A DNA stretch of 64,000 nt from Nocardia pseudovaccinii NBRC 100343 (GCF_001613225.1 NZ_BDBY01000168.1:1-64000), one strand, 5' to 3'; positions 8,768 to 17,767 are shown, counted from the first letter of the stretch. Translations and numbers: made by a program. The notes: generated by a model not told the origin, from the letters alone.

Positions 8768-9793
8768 TCAGGCGCCCAGTCCGTTGGCGAGAACCGGCCA
8801 GGATTCCTTCAGTGCGCGTTCCCAGTAACCCCACGAGTGGGTACCGGTCGGTTCGAGGTCGTAGGTGGCCGGAATGCCGAGCTGATTCAGCCGGGCTCGC
8901 ATGTTGCGGGTGCACCAGGCGGTCGATCCTTCTATCGCGCCGCCCATCGTCACCTGCAGGGGCAGGCCACCCTCTGCCCAGCTCTGGGTATGCGGATCGG
9001 TGGGATTGTCGTACGGCCCGGGTAGTCCGCTCCCCGCCGACAGGTACAAGTTCAACCCGCGCAAGCCTTCGGCGTTGACATACGGATCATGCGCCGCCCA
9101 CATCGGATCCTGCGGCGGCCCATACATATTCACCGGATCGCCGCCACCCTTGCGCACCGACAACCCGACGAACGCCTGCCCGACCGGATCACTGATCTGC
9201 GCGCAACCACTGAACGCGCCGACGGACCGGTACAACCCTGGACTCGAAATCGCCAGCGAAAGCACCGACGTACCGGAGGTGGAGATCCCGGCAATCGCAT
9301 TGCGCTCATCGGTCCCCAACGCGGCATCGATCAGCGGCGGCAATTCCCGAGTCAAATACGTCTGCCATTTGTTGACCCCCAACGCCGGATCCGCCGCCCG
9401 CCAATCGGCGTAATAGCTGTACGCCCCACCGAGTGGCTGCACCACATTGACGTTCTTATCCCAGAAAAACCTCATGACATCGGTCTTCGACCCCCAGGTC
9501 GCCCCATCGACCCCACCATCCACCCCGGCCAACAGGTACAACGTCGGCCGCGGCGCTCCGATATCCGCAGGCCGCTGCACCTCCACCGACAACTCCCGCG
9601 CCATCGCACCCGAGTACACCGTCAACGTGAGATGCCGATCATCCCGTACTCGAACCCCGGTAATTCTCGATCCATCCGTGGTCACCACCGAGCCCGGTTC
9701 GACCGGCGCCGCGTACGAACGAGGTACGGCTACAGCGGATCCGAGCACGACGGCGGCGACAACCGAGGCCAATCGAAGACCACCGACGCTCAT
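8768..9793 (-). CDS. Secreted Ag85/mycolyltransferase-like esterase
   Basis: A 341-residue exported alpha/beta hydrolase of the antigen 85/esterase D group. It has a signal peptide (hydrophobic residues 6-24, cleavage after SYAA at about 29). The nucleophile is Ser171 in GISTSG, aligning with GLSMAG of antigen 85. LYLLAGVDGG and a DWRA-segment resemble the mycolyltransferase substrate site, and the C-terminal THSWGYWERAL supplies the histidine. It probably transfers mycolates to trehalose or arabinogalactan, or acts as a cell-wall esterase. It supports a mycolic-acid-containing host. It lies 132 bp downstream of the phosphoesterase gene on the same strand. Confidence 0.87.
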   Translation of the reverse strand: MSVGGLRLASVVAAVVLGSAVAVPRSYAAPVEPGSVVTTDGSRITGVRVRDDRHLTLTVYSGAMARELSVEVQRPADIGAPRPTLYLLAGVDGGVDGATWGSKTDVMRFFWDKNVNVVQPLGGAYSYYADWRAADPALGVNKWQTYLTRELPPLIDAALGTDERNAIAGISTSGTSVLSLAISSPGLYRSVGAFSGCAQISDPVGQAFVGLSVRKGGGDPVNMYGPPQDPMWAAHDPYVNAEGLRGLNLYLSAGSGLPGPYDNPTDPHTQSWAEGGLPLQVTMGGAIEGSTAWCTRNMRARLNQLGIPATYDLEPTGTHSWGYWERALKESWPVLANGLGA

Positions 9794-9925
9794 CAGCTAT
9801 CAACCTCTCCCGGCTCGGCTTCCCGAAGTTTCACGCCTGTCTGCGACAGTAGCGGGGTTGCCGGTAGGGCGAGTGACGTGTCAGCCGGTGAATTCGCGCT
9901 CGGCCGTCCGCATGACCGACTGTAA

Positions 9926-11311
9926 CTACAACCCGGAGAAATCGCGCTGGACAACGTGGTTGCGGTCGGCGCAGCTGCCGAGGGCGTGATCTGGGTGCAT
10001 GCCGAGGTATTGGCGGCGGGTGCGGGTGCTCCAGTAGCGGGCCGACTCGGTGCGGGTCTTGTAGAAGTTGACCGTGTAGCCGCCCTCGTAGACGCGCAGC
10101 AGGCTGTAGCCGCCCGGATATTCTTTGGTGGCAGCGACTTCCAGGAACTCCACATCGACACCGGAGTCCGGGCGGTTGCGCCGGTTGCGGTGGGTGTGGC
10201 CGCAGTGGTGCAGGAATACGCCGGGAGCGTCGCGATAGAGCGCGCCGAGCGCGGCGGCATTCGTGCGATCGAGAACGAACCCCGGGCCACCCGGGTTGCT
10301 TACCGCCGCATGGGAAGTCACCGGATGGTGCCCGAAAACAAGGGTGGGCCGATCCGGATCAGCCGCCAGGAGTTCGCGCAGATGCGCTATTTGCGGTGCG
10401 ACGATTGTGCCACCGGATCCACGCAGCCGGGTGGTGTCGAGACCGATCATGCGCAGCTCGCCGACGCGATATTCGACCAGGCGCTGACGTGCGTGAAATA
10501 CCGCGCCCCAGTGGTCGATACGGTTTTCGTCGGGCTTGTCGTGGTTACCGCGGCAGACGAAATAGTCGCGGCCGAGCACGCCCCACTCGTCCAGCCGCGC
10601 CCGCACGCCGAGGCTCTGTTCGAGGGTACCGGTATCGGTGAGATCGCCCGCGACGATCAGTTGATCGGCCGCGCGGTCCGGTCGGCGCAGATCGTCGAGC
10701 AACGCGGTCAGCATGAACTCCGGATAGTGCTCGGTCTCGTGGCGCAGGCCGGTGGGAAGCCCGGCCACGATCAAGCCGCTGCTGTGCTCGCCGAAGTGCA
10801 CGTCATTGGCGAGTGCGATGGTGTGCAGCAGTCGTCCCGGCGGCGGATCGGCGGTGGTGAATGTGCCGGTGGATTCCGGTGTTCCGGAGCGGCGGGTCAC
10901 TAGTGTGCGGGCAGGGACGGCGCGGTGGCCGTCCGAGTAGGCCTCGAATCGGTAGGTGCGGCCGGGTTCGAGGCCGTCGAGTTCCGCATAGTGGTAGGCG
11001 GTCGGCCGGGAGTCGAGGTAGCGCGGTCGCGCCGCCGAGCGGCCGTCGACCGGTGCGATACGGACCTCGGTATCGGCCGGGGCCGGGCGGGTGCGGCCAT
11101 AGCGGTCGCGGGTGCACGTGGTCCAGGTCAGGATGACCGAACGGTCGGTCACCGTGACGACCTCGAGGTCCGTGGCCAGCATCGAATCCCGTTGCACGCG
11201 AACGGAATGGGTGGGTCTCGGGCGGGCGTAGAGTGGGGTGCGCACGGTCACAGCGGCCGCGCCCGCGGCCACATTCGCCAGCCATAGGGTTCGAAGTCGC
11301 GGCTCGAGCAT
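9926..11311 (-). CDS. Secreted calcineurin-like metallophosphoesterase with FN3-like domain
   Basis: A 461-residue exported phosphoesterase. The N terminus (MLEPRLRTLWLANVAAGAAA) is a probable export signal. A fibronectin-type-III-like domain covers about residues 45-155 and is followed by the metal-binding motifs in order: NDVHFGEH, VAGDLTDTG, CRGNHDKP, FGHHPV and CGHTHRN. All five blocks are intact. I chose the ATG at 11311, preceded by GGAG; the reading frame stays open far upstream, but that part lies opposite the MFS gene and shows no family similarity. It is divergent from the MFS transporter. Confidence 0.85.
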   Translation of the reverse strand: MLEPRLRTLWLANVAAGAAAVTVRTPLYARPRPTHSVRVQRDSMLATDLEVVTVTDRSVILTWTTCTRDRYGRTRPAPADTEVRIAPVDGRSAARPRYLDSRPTAYHYAELDGLEPGRTYRFEAYSDGHRAVPARTLVTRRSGTPESTGTFTTADPPPGRLLHTIALANDVHFGEHSSGLIVAGLPTGLRHETEHYPEFMLTALLDDLRRPDRAADQLIVAGDLTDTGTLEQSLGVRARLDEWGVLGRDYFVCRGNHDKPDENRIDHWGAVFHARQRLVEYRVGELRMIGLDTTRLRGSGGTIVAPQIAHLRELLAADPDRPTLVFGHHPVTSHAAVSNPGGPGFVLDRTNAAALGALYRDAPGVFLHHCGHTHRNRRNRPDSGVDVEFLEVAATKEYPGGYSLLRVYEGGYTVNFYKTRTESARYWSTRTRRQYLGMHPDHALGSCADRNHVVQRDFSGL

Positions 11312-11464
11312 GGGAATCTCCGTTCGCTTCTGGCTCGAACGGTACGGTTGCCGGTTGAACGCTCGGGTCCCCGCACATGACGTGTCGGCTGTCCGGTGTG
11401 GAACATTGGTATCGCCGGGTCTGGGAATTTGACTGCGGGACGGATACGGGTCGAGAGTTCGCGA

Positions 11465-12763
11465 ATGGACGGAACGCCCGAGGTGCCCCGCGCGACGTTG
11501 CGCAAGGTCACGATTCGACTCGTGCCCTATCTCGGGCTGCTGTATTTCATCAACTACCTGGACCGGGTCAATATCGGATTCGCCGGGCCCAGCGGTATGA
11601 AAACGGAGCTGGGTCTGACCGAGACGGCCTTCGGTTTCGCCTCCGGCATCTTCTTCATCGGCTACCTCGTACTCGAGGTGCCGAGCAATCTGGCGCTGCA
11701 CCGGTTCGGTGCGCGCCGCTGGATAGCCAGAATCATGGTGAGTTGGGGCGTGGTCGCCACCGCCATGGCATTCGTGCCCAATGAAACCTGGCTCTATATC
11801 TTGCGATTCACCCTCGGCGTGGTGGAGGCCGGATTCTTTCCCGGCATCCTGCTGTATCTCACCTACTGGTTTCCGCAGACCCAGCGCGCGAAGATCGTCG
11901 CGCTGTTCATGACGGCGGTGCCGATTTCGACGGCTTTGGGCTCGACGGTATCGAGCCTGATCATCCAGTACGGCGACGGTGTCTTCGGCCTCAGCGGTTG
12001 GCGATTCATGTTCCTGGTCGAGGGCGTGCCCGCGATCGCCCTCGCGGTGGTCACCTGGTTCTTCCTCACCGACCGGCCCACGCAAGCCAGGTGGCTCACC
12101 GAGACCGAAAGAGACTGGCTCACCTCGGAACTCGAGAAAGAGCAGGCCGCGCGGGTCGAACATTGGACGGTGCGCAAGGCGCTCACCCATCCACGCGTGC
12201 TCGGCCTCGCCTTCATCTACGGTGGCATCGTCTACGGCCTGTACGCGCTCGGATTCTTCCTGCCCACGATCATCAACGGCTTCCAGCAGCAGTACGGCAC
12301 CCACTATTCGGTGGTGCAGCGAGGACTCATCAATGCGGTGCCCTATGTGATCGGCGCCGTCGTGATGGTGCTGTGGAGCAGGCACGGTGACCGAACCGGT
12401 GAGCGGGCGTGGCATGTCGCGCTGCCCGCGCTGGTTGGCGGACTCGCGATTCCGGTGGCGCTGTATCTGGGCAACCCCTTCGCCGCCATGGTCGCGGTTA
12501 CCGTCTGTGCCGTCGGAGTACTCGCCGCGCTGCCCACCTTCTGGGCGCTGCCGAGCACCTTCCTGTCCGGTGCGGCCGCGGCGGGCGGAATCGCCCTGAT
12601 CAACTCCATCGGCAATGTCAGCGGGTTCGTCGCGCCGTATGTCACCGGCGCACTGAAGGACCTCACCGGCACCCAGCGAGCCGGACTGTGGGTCGTCGGC
12701 CTGGCGATGATCGGCTCGGCCGCGGGCGTTCTCGCACTGCGATCCCGAATCCGCACCAATTAG
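11465..12763 (+). CDS. MFS transporter, anion:cation symporter (ACS) family
   Basis: A 12-helix major facilitator of about 432 residues. The first helix has YLGLLYFINYLDRVNIGFAGP, typical of the ACS/tartrate-phthalate group; YLVLEVPSNLALHRFGARRW is the loop-2/3 motif and GVVEAGFFPGILLYLTYWFP marks helices 4-5. A long cytoplasmic loop follows helix 6 (DRPTQARWLTETERDWLTSELEKEQ). Substrates in the family are small organic acids; the one here is unknown. The ATG at 11465 gives a normal N-terminal tail; upstream codons are possible. The gene is divergent from the secreted phosphoesterase. Confidence 0.87.
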   Translation: MDGTPEVPRATLRKVTIRLVPYLGLLYFINYLDRVNIGFAGPSGMKTELGLTETAFGFASGIFFIGYLVLEVPSNLALHRFGARRWIARIMVSWGVVATAMAFVPNETWLYILRFTLGVVEAGFFPGILLYLTYWFPQTQRAKIVALFMTAVPISTALGSTVSSLIIQYGDGVFGLSGWRFMFLVEGVPAIALAVVTWFFLTDRPTQARWLTETERDWLTSELEKEQAARVEHWTVRKALTHPRVLGLAFIYGGIVYGLYALGFFLPTIINGFQQQYGTHYSVVQRGLINAVPYVIGAVVMVLWSRHGDRTGERAWHVALPALVGGLAIPVALYLGNPFAAMVAVTVCAVGVLAALPTFWALPSTFLSGAAAAGGIALINSIGNVSGFVAPYVTGALKDLTGTQRAGLWVVGLAMIGSAAGVLALRSRIRTN

Positions 12764-12772
12764 CGAGCGGCT

Positions 12773-12967
12773 GTGCCGCGTATCACCGGCCACTACCGCG
12801 GCACCGAGCGTGCCACCGGCAAGCATGTGGCCGCCGAATTCGCCCACATCTGGCATAATGCCGAAAAGCTGTTCGCCCTGCACCAATACACCGACACCCA
12901 ACACTGGCGCGAGGCGCTGTCCGACGCGGCCCGAACGCGCCCCGACAGCGGCCGTCCAGGGGGATGA
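12773..12967 (+). pseudogene. Remnant of a SnoaL/NTF2-like gene
   Basis: An open frame of 64 codons. Its residues 1-46, including GHYRGTERATGKHVAAEFAHIWHN and LHQYTDTQHWREAL, resemble the C-terminal half of SnoaL-like (NTF2-fold) proteins. The first half of that domain, normally about 70-90 residues, is absent because the MFS gene ends only 9 bp upstream. The last 15 residues have no family match. I read it as the 3' remnant of a deleted gene; a short functional protein cannot be excluded. It ends 7 bp before the deaminase start. Confidence 0.5.
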
Positions 12968-12974
12968 TGGCTGC

Positions 12975-14015
12975 ATGTCAACGGATCTCGCCGCATTCGT
13001 TCGCGGCCTGCCCAAGGCCGAATTGCATCTGCATCTCGAGGGGACGCTGGAGCCGGAGTTGAAGTTCCGGCTGGCGCAACGCAATGGGATCGAACTGAGC
13101 GAGCGGACCGTCGAGGAGGTGAAGCAGACCTATAAGTTCCACGACCTGACCTCGTTCCTGCAGGTGTACTACCCGGCCATGCGGGTGCTGCAGCAGTCGC
13201 AGGACTTCGACGATCTGGCCTTCGCCTATCTGACAAGGGCGCACGCCGACGGCATCCGACATGTCGAGATGTTCTTCGACCCGCAGGCGCATACCGGGCG
13301 CGGTGTCGAATTCGGAGCCGTGATCAGCGGGTATCGCTCGGCGATCGTGCGGGCCCGCCGGGAGTTCGGCATCTCCGCCGAGCTGATCCTGTGCTTCCTG
13401 CGTGACTATTCGGCCGAGTTCGCGATGGCGACGCTGCTCGAGGCGCTGCCGTACAAGGATTGGATCATCGGCGTCGGACTGGATTCGGACGAACGAGGCA
13501 ATCCGCCAAGTAAATTCGCGGCCGTCTTCGAGCGGGCCCGCTGCGAGGGCTTCCTGCTCACCATGCACTGCGATATCGATCAGGACGGCTCGATCGAACA
13601 CATCAGGCAGGCGCTGGAGGATATCGGCGTCGACCGCATCGACCACGGCACCAATATCGTCGAGGACGAGCGCCTGGTCGCACTCGCCGAGACCAAGGGC
13701 ATCGGCTTCACCTGCTGTCCGGTCTCGAATTCCTTTGTGACCGAACAGATGAAGTCGACCGAGATCGTGACGCTGCTCGATCGCGGCCTCGCGGTCACCG
13801 TCAACAGTGACGATCCGGCCTACTTCGGCGCCTATGCGGCCGACAACTATCTGTCTCTCGCCGCCAACGCGAACCTCGATCTCGACCGTATCGTCGAACT
13901 CGCCAAGAACTCGTTCCGCGCCTCCTGGCTGACGCCGGGCCGCCTGGACGGCTTCCTGCGCGAGATCGATGACTATGTCGCGGCGCACCGGCCCAGCGGA
14001 TCCGAAATCGCCTGA
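12975..14015 (+). CDS. Adenosine deaminase family enzyme, adenine-deaminase (Aah1/PA0148) type
   Basis: A 346-residue zinc amidohydrolase. Metal ligands His18 and His20 are in ELHLHLEGTLEPEL; further ligands are in LLTMHCDI (His), the IDHGTNI block and NSDDPAYFG (Asp). The pattern LEGTLEPEL plus GVGLDSDERGNPPSKF matches the branch shown to deaminate adenine to hypoxanthine rather than adenosine, so an adenine deaminase is my preferred call. The ATG at 12975 is directly before MSTDLAAFVRGLPKAEL, the usual start. Purine salvage is consistent with the NCS1 permease at 20.5 kb. Confidence 0.85.
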   Translation: MSTDLAAFVRGLPKAELHLHLEGTLEPELKFRLAQRNGIELSERTVEEVKQTYKFHDLTSFLQVYYPAMRVLQQSQDFDDLAFAYLTRAHADGIRHVEMFFDPQAHTGRGVEFGAVISGYRSAIVRARREFGISAELILCFLRDYSAEFAMATLLEALPYKDWIIGVGLDSDERGNPPSKFAAVFERARCEGFLLTMHCDIDQDGSIEHIRQALEDIGVDRIDHGTNIVEDERLVALAETKGIGFTCCPVSNSFVTEQMKSTEIVTLLDRGLAVTVNSDDPAYFGAYAADNYLSLAANANLDLDRIVELAKNSFRASWLTPGRLDGFLREIDDYVAAHRPSGSEIA

Positions 14016-14283
14016 CCTATCGACCAGTTGGCGGCGACACGCCCGAATGTGTCGACACCCCTTGAATGAACCGACTGGTTGGCTGTTTGCTGGTGGCAAG
14101 CAGTCGCACCGCAGCGAATCCGGGCCGGTGAACCGGATGTTCATTGCGCGGCGGGTGGCGTTCACGAGTGCTGAATCGTCGTTAAATCGAAACTTCGCAT
14201 GCGTGTGTCGCGCGCGGCACGCCGCAGGACGACCCACCGGCGGCAAATTGACAGTTTCGCTGGCAACGGTGAATCGACTATGA

Positions 14284-15939
14284 ATGTCTGGTGCCGTTCC
14301 CACGCGTGATCACTTGTCTGCCGTCGAATCTCTCCCGCTGGGAGTCGAATTGACCATCGAGCATCATCCCATCGAGGACGAGGTCGGACAGCTCGCGAGA
14401 AGGGTCGAGCGGGCCAGGGGCCGACTGGCCTACCAGTTCGACCCCGCGCTGACCGAGGCGCTCTCCGAGGACGAACTGATCGCCGAGCGTGAGCTCGCGG
14501 AGAAGATTCGCGGCGAGGATCGCGCACAGCGATGGAAACAGGTTCAGGCCGCGGCCTCCGCGGCCGACCGCGCCCGGCAGACCACTGAAGCAATCGAGAA
14601 GGCCGACATCAGAGATCTATTGGTAGCCCGCAAGGCAATTGCGGCACAGCGGCGGGAATCCAGCCCGCACGCCAAATTGGCGTCGCTGTACCGGCACCGG
14701 GGATGGTCACTGCGCGCGCTGGCCGGTGTGGTGGCGGCGGGCATGCTGTGGTCCGCGGTCAATGTGCAGCACAACATCGCGCCTGGCGGGCCTTCCGATC
14801 CGCTGTACTGGTTCAGCTACCTCATCGAGGCGATGATCAGCGTCTGCTTGATCATCATCATGGTCGGCACCAACAAGGTCGCCGAATGGGGCGTGATCGA
14901 CAACCGCCGACAGGTCGCCGCGGCCGAAATCGCCCTGCTGTCACTGACTGTCACCCTCAACACCTACCCCTATCTGCGCGACGGGGAGTGGTACGAGACC
15001 GGTGTGCACGCGGTCGCGCCGGTGATGATCGGTGTCGCCCTGCTCATTCACGACGCGGCCAGCGCACGTTACGGCCTGGCCATCTACCGCGCCACCGAGC
15101 AGGTCCGCGAGCTGCCCGATCCGGCCGAACAACTCAAGCAGACGATGCCATCGATCGCGTCCTACCGCGCGAACACCCAGGCGGCCCTGGTGGCGCCGGG
15201 GGCGGAGCGGGAGTCCGCGGAACATGCGGCACTGGCGGGTGCCGAAGGTGCGGAACAGGACGCCGAGCTGGCAGTCGACGAGATCGTGGAGGCCGAAGCG
15301 GTCGAGGTCGAGGAGTCGCCAGGCGGGGAAAGCCCTGCCGCGCAGGAGGGTTCGGAGGCACCCGAGGAGCGTCGCGCGCCGACCAACGGCCAGGCGCCGG
15401 ACAATGCGGAGCCCCAGGCGGCTGAGCAGCGGCCCGCTCCCGCGAAGGCCGCGAACCGCCCCGCGGTCGTCAAGGAGCCGACCGCACCGGTGGCCGCGAA
15501 GCCGGTGGTCGCGAAGAACAACCCCTTCGCACCGGCCACACCCGAGCCGGTCGCTACGGCTGAGACCCAGCCCGTCGCGAAGGTAGAGACCCCGCCGCCC
15601 CCGGCCAAGGCGCCCGCGCGGAAGGCCGCCCCGGTGAGCCAGGAGAAGCCCGCCGCGGAGAACAAGCCGTCGGTCGTGTCGGCGCTGCGCAGGGGCAACG
15701 GTTCGGCCGCGGCGACGGCGCGCAAGCCCAGTTCACTCGAGGGCAGGAAAGACAGCAGGACGACCGAGAACGCGCGCGGCAAGGGCAGCGCACCCGCCGA
15801 GCCGGATTCGCACCTCCAGGTGGTTCGCACGCCCGATATCCACGACACCGGGCAGTTCCGCATCGCCGAGATGCTCGAACAAGAACTTGCCGAACTACAG
15901 GCGGAGCGCAGGCGGGCCAGGGCCAGCAGGCAACGGTGA
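14284..15939 (+). CDS. DUF2637-like membrane protein with long disordered tail
   Basis: A 551-residue protein of unknown function. Residues 30-125 are charged and helical (probable coiled coil). Four membrane segments are seen at about 145-161, 178-197, 212-228 and 242-257, with an arrangement like DUF2637 proteins of actinobacteria. Residues 290-510 are a low-complexity stretch rich in Ala, Pro, Glu and Lys, and the last 35 residues (FRIAEMLEQELAELQAERRRARASRQR region) form a charged helix. DUF2637 proteins occur on plasmids and integrative elements, but no mobility genes are nearby. A 268-bp gene-free stretch precedes it. Confidence 0.65.
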   Translation: MSGAVPTRDHLSAVESLPLGVELTIEHHPIEDEVGQLARRVERARGRLAYQFDPALTEALSEDELIAERELAEKIRGEDRAQRWKQVQAAASAADRARQTTEAIEKADIRDLLVARKAIAAQRRESSPHAKLASLYRHRGWSLRALAGVVAAGMLWSAVNVQHNIAPGGPSDPLYWFSYLIEAMISVCLIIIMVGTNKVAEWGVIDNRRQVAAAEIALLSLTVTLNTYPYLRDGEWYETGVHAVAPVMIGVALLIHDAASARYGLAIYRATEQVRELPDPAEQLKQTMPSIASYRANTQAALVAPGAERESAEHAALAGAEGAEQDAELAVDEIVEAEAVEVEESPGGESPAAQEGSEAPEERRAPTNGQAPDNAEPQAAEQRPAPAKAANRPAVVKEPTAPVAAKPVVAKNNPFAPATPEPVATAETQPVAKVETPPPPAKAPARKAAPVSQEKPAAENKPSVVSALRRGNGSAAATARKPSSLEGRKDSRTTENARGKGSAPAEPDSHLQVVRTPDIHDTGQFRIAEMLEQELAELQAERRRARASRQR

Positions 15940-15954
15940 TCCCGCGGCTTGCTT

Positions 15955-15972
15955 GCCCCGGCACTTCGGGGC
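15955..15972. terminator. Short hairpin after the DUF2637-like gene
   Basis: GCCCCG at 15955-15960 pairs with CGGGGC at 15967-15972 around a 6-nt loop, 16 bp after the stop codon. There is no U-tract. It is a plausible weak terminator. Confidence 0.4.
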
Positions 15973-16060
15973 ATGATGCAGGCGCGGGTCATTAGGTACG
16001 TTAAAAACTGGTTATCGCCGTAGTGCAGCAGGTGCGGGACGAAGGGATGGATCGGTCGAC

Positions 16061-16093
16061 GTGATGAGGTCTTATCACCCAACAGGATCCTGT
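16061..16093. promoter_or_regulatory. Two palindromes before the GT87 gene
   Basis: GTGAT-N8-ATCAC at 16061-16078 is a GntR-like inverted repeat. ACAGGATCCTGT at 16082-16093 is a perfect 12-bp palindrome. Both lie in the 197-bp gap, 44-76 bp upstream of the mannosyltransferase start. They could bind a regulator encoded elsewhere. Confidence 0.3.
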
Positions 16094-16136
16094 ACTTCGA
16101 ATCCTGCGACGGTGTTGCCTCGGTCATAGCGGATCG

Positions 16137-17438
16137 GTGCGAGACACCCGGAAGCTGGAGTTTCCGCGTACGGGACCAGCGATATACCTGCTCGCCGGGA
16201 GCGCTCTGCTGTCGGTGATCCTGCTCTTCACCACCATTGACCCCTTCCTGGACAAGGGCGGGTTCCTGGTCGGTGGCCTCGACGTGCACATCTATCGGGA
16301 CGGTGCGTGGCGCATCGTGCACGATATGCCGCTGTACACCGAGCCGACCATGCGCGGGCTGCTCTACACCTACACGCCGTTCTCCACCATCGCGTTCGTG
16401 CCTATCTACATGGTGCCGTGGGGGTACGTGACGAACACCTGGTTGGCGGTCAACCTCTCCGTACTCATCGCCTGTGTGCTGCTCAGCTGGCGGCTGCTGG
16501 GCTATCGGATCACGACTCGGCTGGTGGTGGTCAGCGTGCTGATCGCGGCCAGCTGCGTTTTCATCGAGCCGGTGCGTCAAACGCTCTACTTCGGGCAGAT
16601 CAACCTGGTGCTGATGCTGCTGGTGCTGTTGGACGCGCTGCGTGGGGACCGAAGCAAACTGCGTGGCGTCGGCGCCGGACTCGCGGCGGGCATCAAACTC
16701 ACCCCGATCTACTTCGTCGCCTACTTCGTGGCCCTGCGGCAGTGGCGCGCGGCGGTTACCGCATTCGCCACCTTCGTGGCATCGGTCGCCTTCGCCTGGG
16801 TCGTCCTGCCCGCCGATTCCCGGCAGTACTGGACCTCGACGTTCTTTCAATCCAACCGGATCGCGCCCGACAACCATCCGTCCAACCAGTCCATCCGCGG
16901 TGTCATCGCGCATCTGCTCGACGGGCCCGCACCGGTGTGGTTGTGGTTGCTCATCGCGGGCTCGGTCACGATCGCCAGCACGATGGTCACTACGGCGCTG
17001 TATCAGCGAGGTGAGCGGCTGCTGTCGATCACTCTGGCCGGTCTCACCGCCTGCGCGGTATCGCCGTTCTCCTGGGGACACCACTGGGTGTGGTTCGTGC
17101 CGCTGTTCGTCTTCCTCGTGCACAAGGGGCTGGACAACTGGCGCTGGTGGGTGGCGGCGGCGCTGCTGTTCACGGTGACCGCCTCGTGGACCTATCACTG
17201 GAGCAAGACCTGGGTATCGATCGGAGTGTTCCTGCTGCCGCCGTGGTGGCCGATCACCAAGGTCTTGATCAACGGCTACGTCATCGAATTCCTGATCGTT
17301 CTGATCGCGGCCTGGATACACCTGCGCCGGGGCGGCCGGTCCGCCCTGAGCGAGCGTTCGGCCGAGCGTTCGGTCCGATTCCCGCTCCCGCGGCGCCGCG
17401 ATCCGGAGTCTCCTTCGTGCCCAACCCCTTCCCCATGA
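16137..17438 (+). CDS. GT87-family polyprenyl-phosphate-mannose-dependent mannosyltransferase (PimE/Rv2181-like)
   Basis: A 433-residue GT-C fold membrane glycosyltransferase with about ten helices. GGLDVHIYRDGAW carries the acidic catalytic residue in the first extracytoplasmic loop. FGQINLVLMLLVLLDALRG, GAGLAAGIKLTPIYF, DNHPSNQSIRGV and SPFSWGHHWVWFVPL are conserved GT87 blocks. In mycobacteria such enzymes add alpha-1,2-mannose to phosphatidylinositol mannosides or lipomannan using polyprenyl-phosphate mannose. The C terminus ends in an Arg/Pro-rich cytoplasmic tail. The GTG start at 16137 has only a weak ribosome site. Confidence 0.85.
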   Translation: MRDTRKLEFPRTGPAIYLLAGSALLSVILLFTTIDPFLDKGGFLVGGLDVHIYRDGAWRIVHDMPLYTEPTMRGLLYTYTPFSTIAFVPIYMVPWGYVTNTWLAVNLSVLIACVLLSWRLLGYRITTRLVVVSVLIAASCVFIEPVRQTLYFGQINLVLMLLVLLDALRGDRSKLRGVGAGLAAGIKLTPIYFVAYFVALRQWRAAVTAFATFVASVAFAWVVLPADSRQYWTSTFFQSNRIAPDNHPSNQSIRGVIAHLLDGPAPVWLWLLIAGSVTIASTMVTTALYQRGERLLSITLAGLTACAVSPFSWGHHWVWFVPLFVFLVHKGLDNWRWWVAAALLFTVTASWTYHWSKTWVSIGVFLLPPWWPITKVLINGYVIEFLIVLIAAWIHLRRGGRSALSERSAERSVRFPLPRRRDPESPSCPTPSP

Positions 17439-17444
17439 CCGATC

Positions 17445-17475
17445 CCGGAACCCGGTAGGGCAGGCCAGGTTCCGG
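17445..17475. terminator. Hairpin after the GT87 gene
   Basis: CCGGAACC at 17445-17452 pairs with GGTTCCGG at 17468-17475 (8-bp stem, 15-nt loop), 7 bp after the stop codon. It is a likely intrinsic terminator without U-tract. Confidence 0.45.
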
Positions 17476-17692
17476 CCGAGGGGTTGCTGTGGCCCAGATC
17501 ATGCGGGCGCTCGACGCGGCGGCATGGGCGGCAGCGGTGCCGTACCGGCAATAGGCCTAGAGCCTTTGCGATCTCTTTACCTGCGGATTCCCTTCGGTTT
17601 CCACCCGAAATCGATCTCTTGCCGGGTAGGTCGGCCGGGGTTACGGTTGCTTCCTGCGTCGCGAAGCAATCGGTCACCGCCAGGTTGCTGGA

Positions 17693-17711
17693 CCTCCCGC
17701 TCGCCGGGAGG
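17693..17711. terminator. Stable hairpin upstream of the small CDDC protein gene
   Basis: CCTCCCG at 17693-17699 pairs with CGGGAGG at 17705-17711 around a 5-nt loop. It could be a terminator or part of a 5' leader of the gene starting at 17768. Confidence 0.35.
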
Positions 17712-17767
17712 TATTACTTCGATGTCGCACGAATATTTCGCTCGACAGGGCCGGAGGTTTTCCCGCT

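Larger units (their letters stand above)
17439..17767. other. 329-bp gene-free stretch with two hairpins
   Basis: No credible gene is seen here. An inverted repeat CCGGAACC/GGTTCCGG at 17445-17475 lies directly after the GT87 stop, and a second hairpin is at 17693-17711. The segment between has no recognisable riboswitch or tRNA. A GGAGG at about 17754 serves the next gene. Confidence 0.6.

Noticed and set aside
11312..13084. Minus-strand open frame continuing 591 codons upstream of the secreted phosphoesterase
   Set aside because: It lies entirely opposite the MFS transporter and the SnoaL remnant, has no domain similarity and is rich in Arg, Gly and Glu as expected for an antisense frame in high-GC DNA. 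The ATG at 11311 with its GGAG and export signal is the real start.
15162..17321. Minus-strand open frame of about 720 codons
   Set aside because: Antisense to the DUF2637-like tail and the GT87 gene; a charged, repetitive shadow frame without motifs.
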